DNA from: Candidatus Latescibacterota bacterium
Lineage (GTDB): Bacteria; Latescibacterota; UBA2968; GCA-2709665
Assembly (NCBI GenBank): GCA_030746455.1
Contig: JASLMQ010000435.1
Location: 1 to 13,408, forward strand
DNA length: 13,408 nt
Reading direction: 5' to 3'
The translations under genes were made by a program, and so were the position numbers. Of this stretch, positions 11,557 through 13,408 are shown one piece after another (position 1 is the stretch's first letter; each line of letters opens with the position of its first letter). The notes beneath the pieces were generated by a model, which was not told the origin of the DNA, ran no database searches, and worked only from the letters and a program-made list of their open reading frames with translations.

Positions 11557-13408
11557 ATGGCTGTGGTCATTGGAGACAAATCGGAGACTGGAAGCGGTGT
11601 CTTACCCGGGCTAGATCCAGGTGAGCGACTTGCGCGTCTCCGCGACAAGAGGCACGCGGAGGACGAGTTGTCCGTGTGCATGGAGCGTGCGCACATTCTC
11701 GAGGCCGCCCGGAGTGCGTACGGTGATATGCCCAGGATCCCACGCCAGACGGCCTTCCTGCGTGACCTGTGCGAGGGGATCTCGGTCGTCATCGAGCCGG
11801 AGGACATCCTGCTGGGTCGGATGCCCGAGACGGTACCCAACGCCGACAGCGAGGAGATGATTGCGCGGTCGCCGGAGTTGTTCAGTGACCCTGGTCTACC
11901 GGGCCTTCTGGATAGCATAGGGATCTTCGTACCCGAATGGGGCTGGCTGCTCGAGCACGGTTTGGGCGGCATCGCTCGGTACGCCCTTGATCAGCTGGAG
12001 CGGTCGGACAATACAGATGATCAGCGCGCGCTCCTCGAGGCGATGGGAGAGGCGATGACGTCGGTCTCGCGGTTCGTCCGGCGATACGCGGCTGAGTCGC
12101 GTCGGCAGGCCGAAGCCGAGTCGTGCCCCGCCCGCAAGGCAGAGCTGGAGGCCGGGGCTGCCCGTTGTGAGGCGGTCGCCTGGGATCCGCCGACGGACTT
12201 CGTCCAGGCCCTTCAGCTGATCCAGATCGTGCATATGACGATGTCGTGCCTGATTGGGGGACGGGACATCACGCCCGGCCGAGTCGATCAGTACCTGTGG
12301 GAGTACTATCAGAATGACCTGGAGGCGGGCGTCCTGTCCAGAGAGGATGCCGTCTGCCTGATTGCGATGTTCTTCCTTCGGCTGTCGCAGATGAGCGGAC
12401 ATGGCACGGATTATGACGACAGTGTTCGTCGCACTCCCTGCAAGTACACCCACCTCTATGCGACCGTAGGGGGGATGGACTCAGACGGCCGCTCGAGCGT
12501 GAACGACCTGTCCTTCGTCATCGCCGACGCGATTCGTCTGCTGCGCTACAAGGAGCCCACGCTGCTGGTACGCTACCATCCAGGTATGGACGAATCATTC
12601 AAGCGGGTGGTTGCGGACCTCGTACGAGACCGGCTGCCAGTGACGATCTACAACGACGAGACGGTTGTGAAGGCGCTCGTGTGTCAGGGGGTGTCTGAAG
12701 AGGCGGCGTACCAATACGCGCACAGCGCCTGCCACAACTCAATCGTGCCCGGCCACGAAGCGGGGAGCGGCCCCGGAGGCTTCCACAACGTCCCTAAACT
12801 GCTCTTGCTGGCTATGAACGGCGGCGTTGATCCGGCTACGGGAAAGGCGGCCGGGGCCGAGACTCCGGCTCCAGCGGAGATCTCGAGCTTCGAGCAGTTC
12901 CTGGACGCGCTCCGGATGCAGATGAGGCACTACCTGCGTGGGGCTCGAGAGCGCTCCGAGCGCAGGTGGCAGCAGCTGCATGCGGATGCGTGCCCCGTGC
13001 TGGCGTCGTGTCTGATGAAGGCGTGTCTCGACAAGCGAGAAACAGCTTGGCGGGCGGCCCCCGTCAGCCATCTGAATCACTACTTCTCCGGAGTGGCCAC
13101 GACGGTGGATTCGCTGCTGGCCATTCGTCAGGTCGTGTTCGAGGAGCAGAGCATCCACCTGGACACCTTCGTCAGGCTGTTGGCCGATGACTGGGCCGAC
13201 AACCAGATCCTCCGAGAGCGGATCCGGAGGCGGCTGCCACGCTATGGGCAGGATCTAGATGAGCCCAGCGAGATGGCGAAAATGGTGGGGACGATGTGGG
13301 TGGAGGAGGTGGAGGCCGCCTCGGAGGGACTGGAGCGGATGGAGATGTGGCCGGCGTTCTACTCCCATCTCGCCCACATTCGGGACGGGACCCGGACGAT
13401 GGCCACTC
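11557..13408 (+). CDS. Pyruvate formate-lyase-like glycyl radical enzyme (5' part; runs off the window)
   Basis: The first 617 codons are open with no stop up to the window edge. The sequence follows the PFL-like glycyl radical enzyme plan: ERLARLRDKRH with SVCMERAHILEAARSAYG (about 24-56), SVVIEPEDILLGRMPETVPN (76-95), GGRDITPGRVDQYLWEYYQ (245-263) and the active-site region SACHNSIVPGHEAGSG (390-405), continuing to PKLLLLAMNGGVDPATGK. C392 is the expected thiyl cysteine. In dehydratase, decarboxylase and lyase members this site is usually G-C-V-E-P; here it is A-C-H-N-S, with Asn394 in place of the catalytic Glu. PFL itself has two adjacent cysteines, also absent. The family is oxygen-sensitive and needs a radical SAM activase, which, like the glycyl radical loop, would lie past 13408. 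The ATG has GGAAAGG about 8 nt upstream; the gene is 53 nt after the heparinase-like gene. Reaction unknown. Confidence 0.88.
   Translation, partial: MAVVIGDKSETGSGVLPGLDPGERLARLRDKRHAEDELSVCMERAHILEAARSAYGDMPRIPRQTAFLRDLCEGISVVIEPEDILLGRMPETVPNADSEEMIARSPELFSDPGLPGLLDSIGIFVPEWGWLLEHGLGGIARYALDQLERSDNTDDQRALLEAMGEAMTSVSRFVRRYAAESRRQAEAESCPARKAELEAGAARCEAVAWDPPTDFVQALQLIQIVHMTMSCLIGGRDITPGRVDQYLWEYYQNDLEAGVLSREDAVCLIAMFFLRLSQMSGHGTDYDDSVRRTPCKYTHLYATVGGMDSDGRSSVNDLSFVIADAIRLLRYKEPTLLVRYHPGMDESFKRVVADLVRDRLPVTIYNDETVVKALVCQGVSEEAAYQYAHSACHNSIVPGHEAGSGPGGFHNVPKLLLLAMNGGVDPATGKAAGAETPAPAEISSFEQFLDALRMQMRHYLRGARERSERRWQQLHADACPVLASCLMKACLDKRETAWRAAPVSHLNHYFSGVATTVDSLLAIRQVVFEEQSIHLDTFVRLLADDWADNQILRERIRRRLPRYGQDLDEPSEMAKMVGTMWVEEVEAASEGLERMEMWPAFYSHLAHIRDGTRTMAT

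Noticed and set aside
1..13408. Insertion sequences, phage genes, tRNA or rRNA genes, CRISPR arrays
   Set aside because: I found no transposase, integrase, structural RNA or spaced repeat array. The higBA pair is the only mobile-type module, and it shows no flanking repeats.

Overview
The window is GC-rich bacterial DNA with tight operon-style spacing, Shine-Dalgarno sites and sigma70-type promoters. It carries two gene sets that point away from a central cold-shock gene. The species cannot be named from this sequence. The mix of a leaderless-sequence sulfatase, a divergent enolase-superfamily protein, an MttB-family methyltransferase, a heparinase II/III-like protein and an oxygen-sensitive glycyl radical enzyme suggests an environmental heterotroph that lives at least partly without oxygen. 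That is inference, not a taxonomic call.

Left arm (minus strand, read from 4554 down to 6): a sulfatase related to N-sulfoglucosamine sulfohydrolase, a non-pyrrolysine trimethylamine-methyltransferase (MttB) family protein, a 136-residue conserved protein of unknown function, and a mandelate racemase/muconate cycloisomerase-like enolase-superfamily protein. Gaps are 7, 27 and 39 nt, so this looks like one transcript.

Centre: a CspA-type cold-shock gene on the minus strand (4744-4953, TTG start) has a near-consensus promoter and a leader of about 130 nt. Within that leader sits a hairpin followed by a U-rich run that looks like an intrinsic terminator. Two strong hairpins lie between this gene and the sulfatase operon. 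Diverging from it on the plus strand is an aminoglycoside 3-N-acetyltransferase (AAC(3)) family gene with its own promoter, then a higBA-type toxin-antitoxin pair. The toxin's promoter is placed so that the mRNA should start at or within a base or two of the ATG.

Right arm (plus strand, 7012 to the right edge): a peptidase M19 (membrane dipeptidase) homologue that lacks half of the expected zinc ligands, a SelA-like PLP-dependent enzyme overlapping it by 8 nt, a heparinase II/III-like protein, and the first 617 codons of a pyruvate formate-lyase-like glycyl radical enzyme whose usual Cys-x-Glu site reads Cys-His-Asn. Its glycyl radical loop and any activase lie beyond the window.

Together the arms look like intracellular catabolism of a modified (sulfated, amino- or uronic-acid-containing, perhaps methylated-amine-bearing) carbohydrate or related compound. 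None of the catabolic proteins shows a clear Sec signal peptide. Several (enolase homologue, M19 homologue, sulfatase, glycyl radical enzyme) have lost or changed residues that define their families' usual chemistry. This pattern is the strongest hint of an undescribed pathway; the substrate cannot be named from the sequence.
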